A stretch of 64,000 bases of DNA from contig NZ_JAKKFH010000022.1 of assembly GCF_022230925.1 (NCBI RefSeq), positions 53,236 through 117,235 of the forward strand. Direction: 5' to 3'. Positions 15,402 through 24,578 of this stretch are shown in pieces (within the stretch, counting starts at the first letter, position 1; each line of letters opens with the position of its first letter). The position numbers and the translations under genes were made by a program. Below the pieces are notes generated by a model. That model was not told where the DNA came from. It ran no database searches and saw only the letters and a program-made list of their open reading frames with translations. This stretch comes from Micromonospora alfalfae (GTDB taxonomy: Bacteria > Actinomycetota > Actinomycetes > Mycobacteriales > Micromonosporaceae).

Positions 15402-18400
15402 CCTGCCCGTCCGCGCAGCACACCCGGATCCGGGGGCGGTGCGTCGATCCCGCGCATCGCCCCGGACCACCTGTCGAACGCCCGGCGGGCCTCACCGTGC
15501 CGGCCGGCGCCGACGAGCGTCCCGACCAGCGCGCGGTGCGCCCACTCGTCGTAGGAGTCGGCGTCGAGCAGCCGGACCAGGGTGGTGGCGGCCCGGTCGG
15601 CGGCACCGTCGCGCCGATACAGGCGGGCGAGTTCGCGCAGGGCCCGCAACCACACCGAGCGGGTCTGTTCCCGCAGTCCGTCGGCCCAGTCCTCGTACGG
15701 CTCGTCTGCGAAGGCATCCCCCCGATAGGCGGCGTCGACCTCGGCGAGCAGCTCACGGGCCCGCGCCGGGTCACCGTCGCGGGCGACGCGCTCGGCCCGG
15801 GGGACGTCGGCGAGGAGGCTCTCCGCGTCGACGACCACCCGGGTCAGGTCGACGCGTACGCCGGTCAGGTCGGCGCGGACGTACCGGTCGGCGGGCCACC
15901 GGCGGGTCGGGTCGAGTACGGCACGCACGGCGGACAGCAGCACCGACAGGCGGTGCGCGGTGCGCCTCGGCTCGTCGTCGGGCCACAACAGCTCACACAG
16001 TTCCGCCCGCCCCATGGCACGGCCACGCCGGGCGACGAGGATCTTCAGCAGCGTACGGGCCTGCCGGGACCGCCACGCCGGCAGCGGGACCTCCTGCCCG
16101 TCGACGACGACCTCGAACCGGCCGAGCACCCGCACCTCGACGGCACCGCTGCCGGCGGAGGTCTCGGACAACTGCCGTCCGTCGACCGTCTCGACCCCGA
16201 GCGCCACCAACCGGTCGGCGGCCACCTGCGCCGCCGACCGCTGCGCGCCGTCGGCACCTGGGACGCGGCCGAGCAGGACGGTGATCTGCTCGGCGGCCGG
16301 ACCCGCGCCCGCCGCCTGCCAGATCTCTGCGGCCTCCAGCAACGCGGCGCGACTCGCCTCCGGCTCGGCGGCGACCGCGGCGGTGAGTTCCAGGGCCTCC
16401 GCCAACGCGTCGGACTGACGCCCGGCCCGGGCCGCGCCGACTGCCTCGGCCGCCCGCCGCCGGGCCACCCGCAGATCACCCCCGGCGTACGCCACCCAGC
16501 CCGTCGCGACAAGCGCGGACGAGAGCAGGTACGCCGGCGCGAGACGATACGCCTCGTCGGCGGCGGCGCGGGCGGGCGTGAGGTCGGCGCCCCCGCCCTC
16601 GCACCGCAGCCGAGCCAGGCCGACAAGCGCCGGAATGAGCACCTGCAGGTCTCCCACGTCGCGGGCCAGCTCCGCCGCCTCGCTGAAGGCCGCCAACGCC
16701 TCCTCCCGTCGGCCGAGACGGCGAGCGACCTCGGCTATCCCGTAGACACCGGCCGCCGCCCTGCGCAGTCCCAACCGTTGTGAGACCGAGGTGGACCGGC
16801 TGAAGTGCAGCGTCGCCTCGTCGTAGCGCCCCAGCCGCAGCAGCGCCTCACCGGCGTTGTGCAGCGCGGTCACCAGCACACCCGGCGGGCCGGCGAGTTC
16901 CGCCGCGCGGACGGCCCGCACGGCGGTGGCCAGCGCCGACGGGTAACGGGCCTCCCGCAGCAGGCAGTGCGCCTGGTTGACCAGGACCCGCGCCTGCTGG
17001 ACCAGGTCGCCCGCGCGTTCCGCCGCCGCCAGGGCCTCGGCGAGGTGCCCGTCGCGGCGGGTGCCGGACGAGGTCAGTGCCGCCGCGATGTGCGCCGCCG
17101 CCAGCGGGGCGTCCTCGGTGAGTTGCTGCGCCACGGCGAGCGCCCGGGTCCCGGTGGTGATGGCGTCCTCGACCTGGCCGAGCTGAGCGAGGGTGCTGGC
17201 GCGCCAGGCCAGCACCAGCACGTCGTCGGGGCCGGGCGGGGTGGCCGGCGCCTGTGTACCGACCAGGTCGAGCACGGCCAGGGCGCCGCCATAGTCGGCA
17301 CGCAGGTACGGCACCATCGCCGCCCGCCAGAGCAACCGTGCCGGCCAGCGACGGTCGCGGTCCGCCTGCGCCAGCAGCGGGGCGAAGACCCGTGCCGCCT
17401 GGGTCACCGACCCGGACATTCGCAGCGCCTCACCGTGGATCAGTCGGATGTCGGGGCTCTGGTCGGCCTGCGGTAACGCGCTTACCAGGTCGGTGACGTC
17501 CGGCGCCCCGCCGGCGGCGAGCATTTCCCCGCCGTGGCGTGCGATCAGGTCGGCACACCGGGCGGTGTCCCCCGCGTCGTGCAGGGCTCGGGCCGCCGCC
17601 AGCGGGTACGCGTTGGCGAGGTACCAGTCGGCGGCGTCGTTCCGCCGACGGCGTTCTGCGGCCTCGGGCCGGCCCGGTTGTTGCGCCAACACCTCGGCGA
17701 GCACCCGGACCAGGTGCAACGTCGGCGGCGTGCGACCGGGGCGCCGGCGGGGGTGGGCGACCAACAGTCCGGTACGGGTCGCCCAGCGCAGCGCCTCCGC
17801 GGTGCCCTCGGCGACGGCGTGACCGTCGACGGCCGCACACAGCGGCGCGCTGATCGGGTCGAGGTCGTGGACGCGACCGAGCAGACGCGCCACCGGCGCG
17901 GGCAGGTCGGCGAGGACCTCGTCGCGGGCGAAGTGCCCGCCCGCGGTGCCGGGCTCGGTGAGGGCGGCGAGCAGTTCCCGCCGGCCGACGCCCTGTCGGC
18001 CGAGGGCGTCGCCGGCGAGGTGCACCCACGCTGGCCAGCCGGCGGTCAGTTCGTACACCAGGTAGGCCAGGTCGCTGTCGGGCACCGCGTGCTCGTCGCG
18101 CAGGATCCGGGCGACCGCGTCCCGGCTGAGGGCGAGCGTTTCCGGCCCACGCTCGACAACGGGTACGGCACAGGCGCTCAACGCCGCGGCGGTGAGCGGT
18201 TGCCGGGCGGCCAGTGTCACCGCCGGCTGACCCGGCAGCGCGGTCAACAGGCGAACCAGGGCGAGTTGGTCGTCAGCGGTGAGCGCGGACACCTCGTCCA
18301 CCGCGACCCGTTCCAGGGGCGGCGGGCTGGCGTGTGACGCCGCCCCGATCAGGTCGGTCGCCCGGTGGCAGGTTGTCGGTCCGTCGCCGCCGATCGTCTC

Positions 18401-18481
18401 CAGGGCGGTGGTCTTGCCGTAGCCGGCGGCGGCGACAAGCACCAACCATCGCTGTGGCCAGGTCTGTTGCGCGGTCGTCAT
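15389..18481 (-). CDS. Large ATPase/TPR regulator with C-terminal BTAD domain
   Basis: A 1030-residue regulator. The N-terminus has an NTPase module with a P-loop-like AAAGYGKTTALE near residues 16-28 and VAVDEVSALT as a Walker B candidate. A long alpha-helical TPR-like region (about 330-720) follows. The C-terminus has an OmpR-type winged helix (EVRVLGRFEVVVDGQEVPLP) and a bacterial transcriptional activation domain (RARELLAEVDAAYRGDAFAD). This inverts the domain order of AfsR/SARP proteins, whose BTAD is N-terminal. The ATG at 18481 has GGAGG 8 nt upstream. Such proteins often activate secretion or secondary metabolism; no cluster is adjacent, so the target is open. Confidence 0.85.
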   Translation of the reverse strand: MTTAQQTWPQRWLVLVAAAGYGKTTALETIGGDGPTTCHRATDLIGAASHASPPPLERVAVDEVSALTADDQLALVRLLTALPGQPAVTLAARQPLTAAALSACAVPVVERGPETLALSRDAVARILRDEHAVPDSDLAYLVYELTAGWPAWVHLAGDALGRQGVGRRELLAALTEPGTAGGHFARDEVLADLPAPVARLLGRVHDLDPISAPLCAAVDGHAVAEGTAEALRWATRTGLLVAHPRRRPGRTPPTLHLVRVLAEVLAQQPGRPEAAERRRRNDAADWYLANAYPLAAARALHDAGDTARCADLIARHGGEMLAAGGAPDVTDLVSALPQADQSPDIRLIHGEALRMSGSVTQAARVFAPLLAQADRDRRWPARLLWRAAMVPYLRADYGGALAVLDLVGTQAPATPPGPDDVLVLAWRASTLAQLGQVEDAITTGTRALAVAQQLTEDAPLAAAHIAAALTSSGTRRDGHLAEALAAAERAGDLVQQARVLVNQAHCLLREARYPSALATAVRAVRAAELAGPPGVLVTALHNAGEALLRLGRYDEATLHFSRSTSVSQRLGLRRAAAGVYGIAEVARRLGRREEALAAFSEAAELARDVGDLQVLIPALVGLARLRCEGGGADLTPARAAADEAYRLAPAYLLSSALVATGWVAYAGGDLRVARRRAAEAVGAARAGRQSDALAEALELTAAVAAEPEASRAALLEAAEIWQAAGAGPAAEQITVLLGRVPGADGAQRSAAQVAADRLVALGVETVDGRQLSETSAGSGAVEVRVLGRFEVVVDGQEVPLPAWRSRQARTLLKILVARRGRAMGRAELCELLWPDDEPRRTAHRLSVLLSAVRAVLDPTRRWPADRYVRADLTGVRVDLTRVVVDAESLLADVPRAERVARDGDPARARELLAEVDAAYRGDAFADEPYEDWADGLREQTRSVWLRALRELARLYRRDGAADRAATTLVRLLDADSYDEWAHRALVGTLVGAGRHGEARRAFDRWSGAMRGIDAPPPDPGVLRGRAGQQL

Positions 18482-18605
18482 CGGGTCGCCTCCGCTCGTC
18501 CGAGCACTGCGGAAGGTCACCCGGAGGGCCGGTGACCCACGCTAACCATCCGCCGGCCCACCTACTGTGCCGTTGTCCTAGAACCGACCCGACGCGGCCG
18601 TATGG

Positions 18606-19808
18606 TCAGGACTGTTGCCGTGCGGCGGCTCGCACCCGGAACCGGTCGGTCAGGATCACGGCGACCGTCACCGCCAACGCCACCGCGGCGCACACCGCGA
18701 CGGGTGCCTCCAGCACCACACCGACCGGCATCAGCGCCAGCAGGACCACCACCGCCGTGACCCGGCTGATCGGCAGGGTCCGCCACAGCAGCGCCTTGTA
18801 CGCGGCGTGCCCGGCCAGGAACAGCGCGGGACCACCCAGGGTGAGCAGTACGTCGACAGTGGTCGCCGATGCGCCGGGCTCCCGCAGCAACCGCTCGTCG
18901 GCCGCTGACGTGACGACGACACCGGCGACGATCACCGGGTGCAGGAAGTTGAACGCGACTCGGCTCAACCCGCCGGTGCGCTCCCCGGCCCCGGCGATGA
19001 CCTCCGTGGCAGCCGGGGCTGAGCGGGCGAAATACACCCACCACAGCGCCACCGAACCGCCGAACGCCAGCAGGAACGCCCCGGACGTCACCAGGTCCAC
19101 GTGCGACGTGAGGGTGCTGCCGGTGACCAGGATCGACTCCCCCAGCGCGATCAGGACGAACGCCGCGCACCGTTCGGCCAGGTGCCCGCCCTCCACCATC
19201 CACCGCTCGGGTCGGCTGCGTCCCCGTCGCGGCAGCGGATAGCCGATCGAGAGGCCGACCACCTCGATCACGATCACCGCCGCCCACACCGCGTCCCGGG
19301 CGGCCCCGCCGACCAGGCCACCGAGGACCACGAGCACCGACGTCCCCGTGATCCACGGCAGCGACTGCTGAAATCCGGCCACCAACCACGGGCTGCCCTG
19401 CACCGCCCACAACGAGAACAGGGTGCGACCCACCTGCACGATCACGTAGACCAGCGCGAAGAGCAGACCGGTCGAGCCGAACGCCTGCGGGATCGCCGCC
19501 GACAACAGCAGGCTGGCCAGCCCCACCCCGATCAGCATCGTCCGCACCGGTCCCTGGTCCGGTTGCAGCCAGTTGGTCAGCCAGGTGGTGTAGACCCAGA
19601 CGAGCCAGACCAGCGCCAGCAACAGCCCGGTACGACCCGCGCCCCGCCAGTCCGGGTGCGCGATCAGGTAGTGCGACAACTGGGTGATGGTGAAGATGAA
19701 GACCAGGTCGAAGAAGAGTTCGGTCGAGGTGGTCGGCTGCACCCCCTCCCGTGGTCGCAGCAGTTGCGGGCGTAGCGGGGCGGCGACCGGGGGTCTAGAA
19801 GGGGTCAC
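18606..19808 (-). CDS. Low temperature requirement A (LtrA) family membrane protein
   Basis: A 400-residue protein with about eleven transmembrane helices. The N-terminal STELFFDLVFIFTITQLSHYL and the internal HLAERCAAFVLIALGESIL are the diagnostic LtrA motifs. LtrA was named from Listeria growth at low temperature; the molecular function is unknown. The chosen GTG (19808) overlaps the end of the upstream gene by 14 bp, pointing to translational coupling; a start at 19835 is possible. The C-terminus ends in a basic RVRAAARQQ tail. Confidence 0.88.
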   Translation of the reverse strand: MTPSRPPVAAPLRPQLLRPREGVQPTTSTELFFDLVFIFTITQLSHYLIAHPDWRGAGRTGLLLALVWLVWVYTTWLTNWLQPDQGPVRTMLIGVGLASLLLSAAIPQAFGSTGLLFALVYVIVQVGRTLFSLWAVQGSPWLVAGFQQSLPWITGTSVLVVLGGLVGGAARDAVWAAVIVIEVVGLSIGYPLPRRGRSRPERWMVEGGHLAERCAAFVLIALGESILVTGSTLTSHVDLVTSGAFLLAFGGSVALWWVYFARSAPAATEVIAGAGERTGGLSRVAFNFLHPVIVAGVVVTSAADERLLREPGASATTVDVLLTLGGPALFLAGHAAYKALLWRTLPISRVTAVVVLLALMPVGVVLEAPVAVCAAVALAVTVAVILTDRFRVRAAARQQS

Positions 19809-20253
19809 CGCAGACCCGCCAGTTCCCGTCCTCACGGACCACCGGCAGGCGACGTTCCTCGCTGAGCCCGCCGTCGCGGGTCAGCTTCACCGTCACCGTG
19901 CCGTGCGGTCGTCCGCTGCGGGTGGCGACCGACACGTCGGTGATCTCGTAGTCGGTGACCATCGGTGGTGTCCGCACCCAACTGGTGAAGCCGATCGCGC
20001 TCCAGCGGCTGCGCGCGTCCTCGCAGAGCCGCTCGTACGCCCGGTCGCTGTCACCGAGGGCCACCTCGCTGAGGAAACCGTCGGCGGTCTCCCGGATCGG
20101 GCCGGCGGCCTGCCGAACGGTCTGCAGGTTCCAGGCCCCCAACCCGGCCACCCCCACGCAGCACAGCGCCACGCCGAACCCGGCGAACGCCAACCCGGTG
20201 CGCATCGGGCGGTGACGCCGGGCCGGTCGGCTCCACGACTGGCCCGCACCCAC
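19795..20253 (-). CDS. Hypothetical single-pass membrane protein
   Basis: A 152-residue protein with a basic cytoplasmic N-terminus, one membrane helix (TGLAFAGFGVALCCVGVAGLGA, about 19-40) and a C-terminal extracytoplasmic domain of about 100 residues. The segment GDSDRAYERLCEDARSRW and the ending EDGNWRVCGDPF resemble small NTF2-like/DUF4878 domains of actinobacterial envelope proteins, an uncertain match. A TACGGT -10-like box suggests a leaderless GTG start. It overlaps ltrA-like coding by 14 bp, so both are probably made together. Confidence 0.72.
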   Translation of the reverse strand: MGAGQSWSRPARRHRPMRTGLAFAGFGVALCCVGVAGLGAWNLQTVRQAAGPIRETADGFLSEVALGDSDRAYERLCEDARSRWSAIGFTSWVRTPPMVTDYEITDVSVATRSGRPHGTVTVKLTRDGGLSEERRLPVVREDGNWRVCGDPF

Positions 20254-20399
20254 GACTACCGACCGTAGAGAAGACGCTCACGCCGACGGGCGACAAGCCG
20301 GAAACTGGGTGTGCCCGATGGGCGGGTGTGCCCTGTTCGCGGCGGCTCCGCATCGTCTACCGTCGGCGCACACCCCCGAGCAGTGCCAGGAGCCGATCG

Positions 20400-22103
20400 A
20401 TGAGCCGCTTCGTGCAGCCGGTACCACCCCCCGTCGACCCGTACGCCAGCGATGGCCTGCTGCGGTCCTGGCTGGAGCGTCACCTCGGCCCGGGCGGGCA
20501 CGCCGCCGCGAAGGGCCGTCTCGCGGACCTGGCCGCCGACGTCACCGGGCCGCTGCGCGCGGCGCACGCCGACGCGGAGGCGCACCCGCCGACGCTGGTC
20601 CGCTACGACGCGTGGGGTGCCCGCATCGACCGCATCGACACCTCAGCCGGTTGGCAGACGCAACGCGCCGCCGCCGCCCGCCACGCCGTGGTGGCGTTGC
20701 CCTACCTGCCGGACGCCCGGGGCACCTGGGGTGCCGCCGCGCGGGTCGTGCAGCACGCCCTGCTGCACCTGTACGGGCCGGAGTCGGCGACGTTCTCCTG
20801 CCCGGTGGCGATGGCCGACGGGGCTGCGGCGCTGCTCAGCATGCCCGACGTCGACGCCACGGTCCGCGACGCGTGGCTGCCCCGGCTGATCTCCACGGAC
20901 CCGGCCACGGCGATCACCAGCGGGCAGTGGATGACCGAGGCGCAGGGCGGTTCCGATCTGGGCCGCTCCAGCACGCTCGGCCGACCCGCGGCGGACGGTT
21001 CGTGGCGGCTGACCGGGGAAAAGTGGTTCTGCTCCGCCGCCGACGCGGCGATGGCGGTGGCGCTGGCCCGGCCGGAGGGCGCCGGGCGGGGCAGCCGGGT
21101 GCTCGCTCCGTTTCTCGTTCCCCGGTACGCGGTCGACTCGCCGCTGGGCGACGGCGCGGCACCGGGCGCACCCGCACCGGGTGTCACAGTGCACCGGCTC
21201 AAGGACAAGCTCGGCACCCGGGCGCTCCCCACCGCCGAGATCGGCCTGCGCGACGCGTACGCCCTTCCACTGGGTGACCCTGCGGTGCCCGGTCTGGTCC
21301 GGGCGATGACCCTGGTCGTGGTGACCCGGGTGCACAACGCCGCGGCGGCGGCCGGTGGGATGCGACGGGGTCTCGCCTACGCCCGCGCGTACGCCGAGGT
21401 GCGGCACGTCGCCGGCGGCCCGCTGGTGTCCTCGCCCCTGCACCGGGCCACACTGGGCACCCTCGCTGTCGACGCGGCGGGCGCGTTCGCTCTCGCTGGG
21501 CACGCCTTCGCCCTGCTCGGCCGGGTCGAGGTCGGCGCCGACCCGGAGGCCGCGGCCGAGCTGCGCATCGTGGCGCCGTTGGCGAAACTGGCCACCGGCC
21601 GGCTCGCCGTCAGCTCCGCCAGCGAGTACGTGGAGAGCTTCGGCGGTGCCGGCTACGTGGAGGACACCGGCGTGCCCCGGCTGCTGCGCGACGCCCAGGT
21701 GCTGCCGATCTGGGAGGGCACCACCAATGTGCTGGCCCTGGACGTGCTGCGCGCGCTGACCCGGGAGGACGCCGGTGCGCCGCTGCTGAGCCGGCTGACC
21801 GCCGCCGTCGACCTGGCTCGGCCGCTGTCGCCGGTGCTGGCCGACACCCTGGCCACCGCCGTCGCGCAGTTGCAGGAGACCATCACAGCGGTGACAGTGG
21901 ACCCGGGTGCGTCGGCGGTGCTCGCGGGCGCCCGCGGTCTGGCGTTGCGCCTGGCGTACGCGTTGACCACCGCGGTGCTCGTCGAGCACGCCGCGTGGGG
22001 CGACGAGCAGGCGGAGTTGGCCGCCCGGCTGTGGGCGCGCCGCTGGCTGCGGCACGAGGAGATCGCCGAGGACGCCCACCACCACCTCGACCTGCTCTGC
22101 TGA
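20400..22103 (+). CDS. Acyl-CoA dehydrogenase family protein, AidB-like
   Basis: A 567-residue flavoprotein, longer than ordinary acyl-CoA dehydrogenases and close to AidB. ACAD features include WMTEAQGGSDLG (the FAD-contact region), EKWFCSAADA, KDKLGTRALPTAEIGL and the C-terminal FGGAGYVEDTGVPRLLRDAQVLPIWEGTTNV. AidB-type proteins bind DNA in E. coli and are linked to protection from alkylation; others act in lipid metabolism. It starts at an ATG with AGGAG at 20388-20393. No other repair gene is adjacent, so its role is uncertain. Confidence 0.88.
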   Translation: MSRFVQPVPPPVDPYASDGLLRSWLERHLGPGGHAAAKGRLADLAADVTGPLRAAHADAEAHPPTLVRYDAWGARIDRIDTSAGWQTQRAAAARHAVVALPYLPDARGTWGAAARVVQHALLHLYGPESATFSCPVAMADGAAALLSMPDVDATVRDAWLPRLISTDPATAITSGQWMTEAQGGSDLGRSSTLGRPAADGSWRLTGEKWFCSAADAAMAVALARPEGAGRGSRVLAPFLVPRYAVDSPLGDGAAPGAPAPGVTVHRLKDKLGTRALPTAEIGLRDAYALPLGDPAVPGLVRAMTLVVVTRVHNAAAAAGGMRRGLAYARAYAEVRHVAGGPLVSSPLHRATLGTLAVDAAGAFALAGHAFALLGRVEVGADPEAAAELRIVAPLAKLATGRLAVSSASEYVESFGGAGYVEDTGVPRLLRDAQVLPIWEGTTNVLALDVLRALTREDAGAPLLSRLTAAVDLARPLSPVLADTLATAVAQLQETITAVTVDPGASAVLAGARGLALRLAYALTTAVLVEHAAWGDEQAELAARLWARRWLRHEEIAEDAHHHLDLLC

Positions 22104-22116
22104 CCGGCCGGCGCGA

Positions 22117-22135
22117 GCTGACCCCCGTGGTCAGC
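22117..22135. terminator. Short hairpin between convergent genes
   Basis: GCTGACC (22117-22123) and GGTCAGC (22129-22135) form a perfect 7-bp stem with a 5-nt loop. It lies between the acyl-CoA dehydrogenase stop and the end of the convergent LLM gene, partly over that stop codon. Confidence 0.6.
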
Positions 22136-22976
22136 GCAGGGGGCCTCGGGCAACGGCTGCGCGCATCGTCGCCGGGTCGCCGGCCGGGACGAACTCCAGC
22201 CACCAGGTGGCGCCGGCGGCGGCCAGCTCAGCGAGGTAGGCCCGTTCGGTGCGCTCGTCGGAACGGCGCCGCCGGCCGCCGACCGCCACGTCGAACGGCT
22301 GACCGTCGGCGCGCGTCGGTGGCAGGGCGTCCGCCAGGTCGTGTACCTCGTCGGGGGTGAAGTCGGACCACCCGTCGGTGTCGGTGAGCTTGTACGGCAC
22401 GATGCCGTCGGCGCGGGCGGCCCTCCGGCGCACCGCCCCGGCCTGGGTGCTCCCGCCGACCCAGACGGGCACCCGCGGCGACTGCACCGGCGCGGGCCGC
22501 AGCGACACCCCGTCGGCGCGGTAGTGGGTGCCCTGGTGGCTGACCCGCCCACCGCTGAGCAGCCCGGTCAGCAGGTCGAGACCCTCGTCGAGCATCGCGG
22601 CCCGCACGGACACCTCGGTCTGCTCGCCGAAGGCGGCCAGGCCCCGGTCGCCGGGGTCGCCGACACCGACCGCCACTGTGGCCCGGCCCGCGCTGAGATG
22701 GTCGAGAGTGAGGACCTCCCGCGCCAACTTCGCCGGGCGACGCCGGGGCAGCGCGGTGACAGTGGTGCCCAGTCGCACCCGGTCGGTGCGCCCGGCGATC
22801 GCGGCGAGGACCAGCCACGGGTCGTAGGTGAACGGCTCGTCGCCGGAATAGTGGATCAGATAGTCCTCCAGGAACACGCCGTCCCACCCGGCGCGCTCAG
22901 CCAGCTCGCCCAGCTCGACCAGGGTGGACACCGCGACCGACGCCCCGCCGCAGGAAATCTCCAGACCGTGTCTCAT
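22131..22976 (-). CDS. LLM class flavin-dependent oxidoreductase
   Basis: A 281-residue TIM-barrel oxidoreductase of the luciferase-like superfamily, probably using coenzyme F420 or FMN. Typical segments are ELGELAERAGWDGVFLEDY, DPWLVLAAIAGRTDRVRLGTTVTALPRRRPAKLAREVLTLDHLSAGR and VPVWVGGSTQAGAVRRRAARADGIVPY. It is shorter than many members but both ends are complete. Actinomycetes carry many such genes, with substrates from antibiotics to redox cofactors; none is predicted. It is divergent from the VOC gene across 87 bp. Confidence 0.9.
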   Translation of the reverse strand: MRHGLEISCGGASVAVSTLVELGELAERAGWDGVFLEDYLIHYSGDEPFTYDPWLVLAAIAGRTDRVRLGTTVTALPRRRPAKLAREVLTLDHLSAGRATVAVGVGDPGDRGLAAFGEQTEVSVRAAMLDEGLDLLTGLLSGGRVSHQGTHYRADGVSLRPAPVQSPRVPVWVGGSTQAGAVRRRAARADGIVPYKLTDTDGWSDFTPDEVHDLADALPPTRADGQPFDVAVGGRRRRSDERTERAYLAELAAAGATWWLEFVPAGDPATMRAAVARGPLR

Positions 22977-23063
22977 CCGTCGACCGTAGGGCGGGGGCCC
23001 GACACCAGCCCCCGACGAGTGTCACGGGCCGGAGTTGTCGGGCCCCGGCGGCATACTGCCGGC

Positions 23064-23435
23064 GTGACAGCTTCTGCCGACCTCGCGATGGTCAACCTCG
23101 ACAGTTCCGATCCCGCCGGCCACGCCGCGTTCTATCACGAGGCGCTCGGCTGGGAGGTCACCCACAGCCAACCGGAGTACGCGATGATCAGCTCCGGTGG
23201 CGTCTCCATCGGCTTCGGGCTGGTCGAGGGTTACCGACCACCCTCCTGGCCCGACCAGACCGGCGACAAGCGCTACCACCTGGACCTTTACGTCGACGAC
23301 CTGGCGGCGGCGGAGGAGAAGTTCGTCGCCGCTGGGGCGTCGAAGCCGGCCTTCCAGCCCGGCGGCGAGCGGTGGGTGGTGCTTCTCGACCCGATCGGGC
23401 AGCCGTTCTGCATCTGCCCCCGCCCACAGAGCTGA
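23064..23435 (+). CDS. VOC family (glyoxalase/bleomycin-resistance fold) protein
   Basis: A 123-residue single VOC module. It has paired beta-alpha-beta-beta-beta units: LAMVNLDSSDPAGHAAFYHEALGWEV, then YHLDLYVDDLAAAEEKFVAAGA and WVVLLDPIGQPFCICP. The fold supports metal-dependent enzymes and drug-binding proteins alike. Classical metal ligands are only partly present, so activity is uncertain. CATACT six bases before the GTG is a leaderless promoter candidate. Confidence 0.87.
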   Translation: MTASADLAMVNLDSSDPAGHAAFYHEALGWEVTHSQPEYAMISSGGVSIGFGLVEGYRPPSWPDQTGDKRYHLDLYVDDLAAAEEKFVAAGASKPAFQPGGERWVVLLDPIGQPFCICPRPQS

Positions 23436-23521
23436 CGCCGCCCCGGGCCGCTCGGCCGCGACGGTGCCGCCCCGGGCCGCTCGGCCTCGGCAGTGCCGCC
23501 CGGGCTGCTCAGCCGCGACGG
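23436..23521. repeat. Three imperfect 29-bp tandem repeats
   Basis: Units at 23436-23464, 23465-23493 and 23494-23521 share GCCGCCCCGGGCCGCTCGG-like cores ending in a GCGACGG- or CGGCAG-type tail. The third copy has diverged and enters the last codons of the convergent recombinase gene. Like the repeat at 3364-3489, it sits at a tail-to-tail gene junction. Confidence 0.65.
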
Positions 23522-24507
23522 CGCGACCGGGCCGCCCACACCGCGTAGGCAGGGTCTCGGTCCAGGTTGTGCCGGTCGCGGTCGTAGCGGCGGGTGGTGC
23601 GCGGGTCGGCGTGCCCCATGGCGTCCTGCACGTCCTCCAACGGCACGCCCTCCGAGCGGGCCGTGGTGGCGAAGGCGTGCCGCAGCGAGTGCGGGGACAG
23701 CTTCGCCCAGGCCGGGATGCCGGCGGCGCGGGCGAGCCGACGGACCATCCGGAACACCGAGTGCCGGTCCAGCCGGGCACCGCTGGCGGTGACCAGCAGC
23801 GGGCCGGTGAGCTGCGGCACCGGCACGCCGGTGGCGGCGGCCCGCTGGGCCAGGTAGGCGTCCAGGGCGTGCCCGGTGCCGGGGGTGAGGGCGCGGCGGC
23901 GTTGTTTGCCGCCCTTGCCGATGAAGCGCACGCTGCGGTGACCGCGTTCGGTGCCGAGGTCGGTCAGGTCCAGCGAGATCAGCTCGCCGACCCGCAGACC
24001 CAGGTCGGCGAGGAGCGCGAGCGCCGCCCGGTTACGTACGGCGGTCGCGCCGGTGTCCGCGTCGGCCGCGCCGAGTAGGGCGTCCACCTCCTCGGGGGTG
24101 AGCCCGACGGTGGCGGAGTGGTCCCGGTCGACGCGGGGGCGGTCCGCGCCGGAGACCGGGTTGGCCGGCACTGCCCCCAGTTTGACCAGGAAGTCGTACC
24201 AACTGGACAGCGCCGAGAGCCGGCGCGCGACTGTCGCCGGGGTCAGGGGGCGGCCACTGCGCGCGCCGACGCTGCTCTCCAACGCTCGGGCGTACTCGTT
24301 GACGTGCAGGAACGTCGCCCGCAGCGGGTCGAGGTCGTGACTGGCGCACCAGCGCAGCCAGCCGGTGACGTCACGCCGGTAGGCGTCGCGGGTGTGCTCG
24401 GACAGCCGCCGGTTGCGCAGCCACGCCTCGGTGACCTCGACCGGCCCGCTCGGCAGCGCCGGTGGCGCGGACGGGCGGGCGAGCACCGGAGCGTCGGAGA
24501 ACACCAT
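23509..24507 (-). CDS. Tyrosine recombinase (XerC/XerD-like integrase)
   Basis: A 332-residue site-specific recombinase with an N-terminal SAM-like DNA-binding domain (about 22-110) and a complete catalytic domain. Catalytic residues are Arg172 (GLRVGELISL), Lys198 (IGKGGK), His273 and Arg276 (HSLRHAF), His299 (GHADPRTT) and Tyr308 (RRYDR). The proline-rich first 20 residues are extra. It may be a chromosomal accessory Xer-type enzyme or the remnant of an integrated element; no att repeats, excisionase, phage genes or tRNA are nearby. The start at 24507 has only a weak GAGAG site, and 24504 is possible. Confidence 0.88.
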   Translation of the reverse strand: MVFSDAPVLARPSAPPALPSGPVEVTEAWLRNRRLSEHTRDAYRRDVTGWLRWCASHDLDPLRATFLHVNEYARALESSVGARSGRPLTPATVARRLSALSSWYDFLVKLGAVPANPVSGADRPRVDRDHSATVGLTPEEVDALLGAADADTGATAVRNRAALALLADLGLRVGELISLDLTDLGTERGHRSVRFIGKGGKQRRRALTPGTGHALDAYLAQRAAATGVPVPQLTGPLLVTASGARLDRHSVFRMVRRLARAAGIPAWAKLSPHSLRHAFATTARSEGVPLEDVQDAMGHADPRTTRRYDRDRHNLDRDPAYAVWAARSRRRG

Positions 24508-24578
24508 GTGAAAAAGGCTCTCAGCCTCGGGTGGGATCGGCGTGCAGGCGCGCCGGTCCCACCCGTCACCGTGTCGGA

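Noticed and set aside
15389..18481. Biosynthetic gene cluster anchored by the BTAD regulator
   Set aside because: No polyketide, peptide or terpene synthase genes occur in the window.
23509..24507. Integrated prophage or ICE
   Set aside because: Only a recombinase is present, with no att repeats, tRNA, relaxase, phage structural or replication genes around it.
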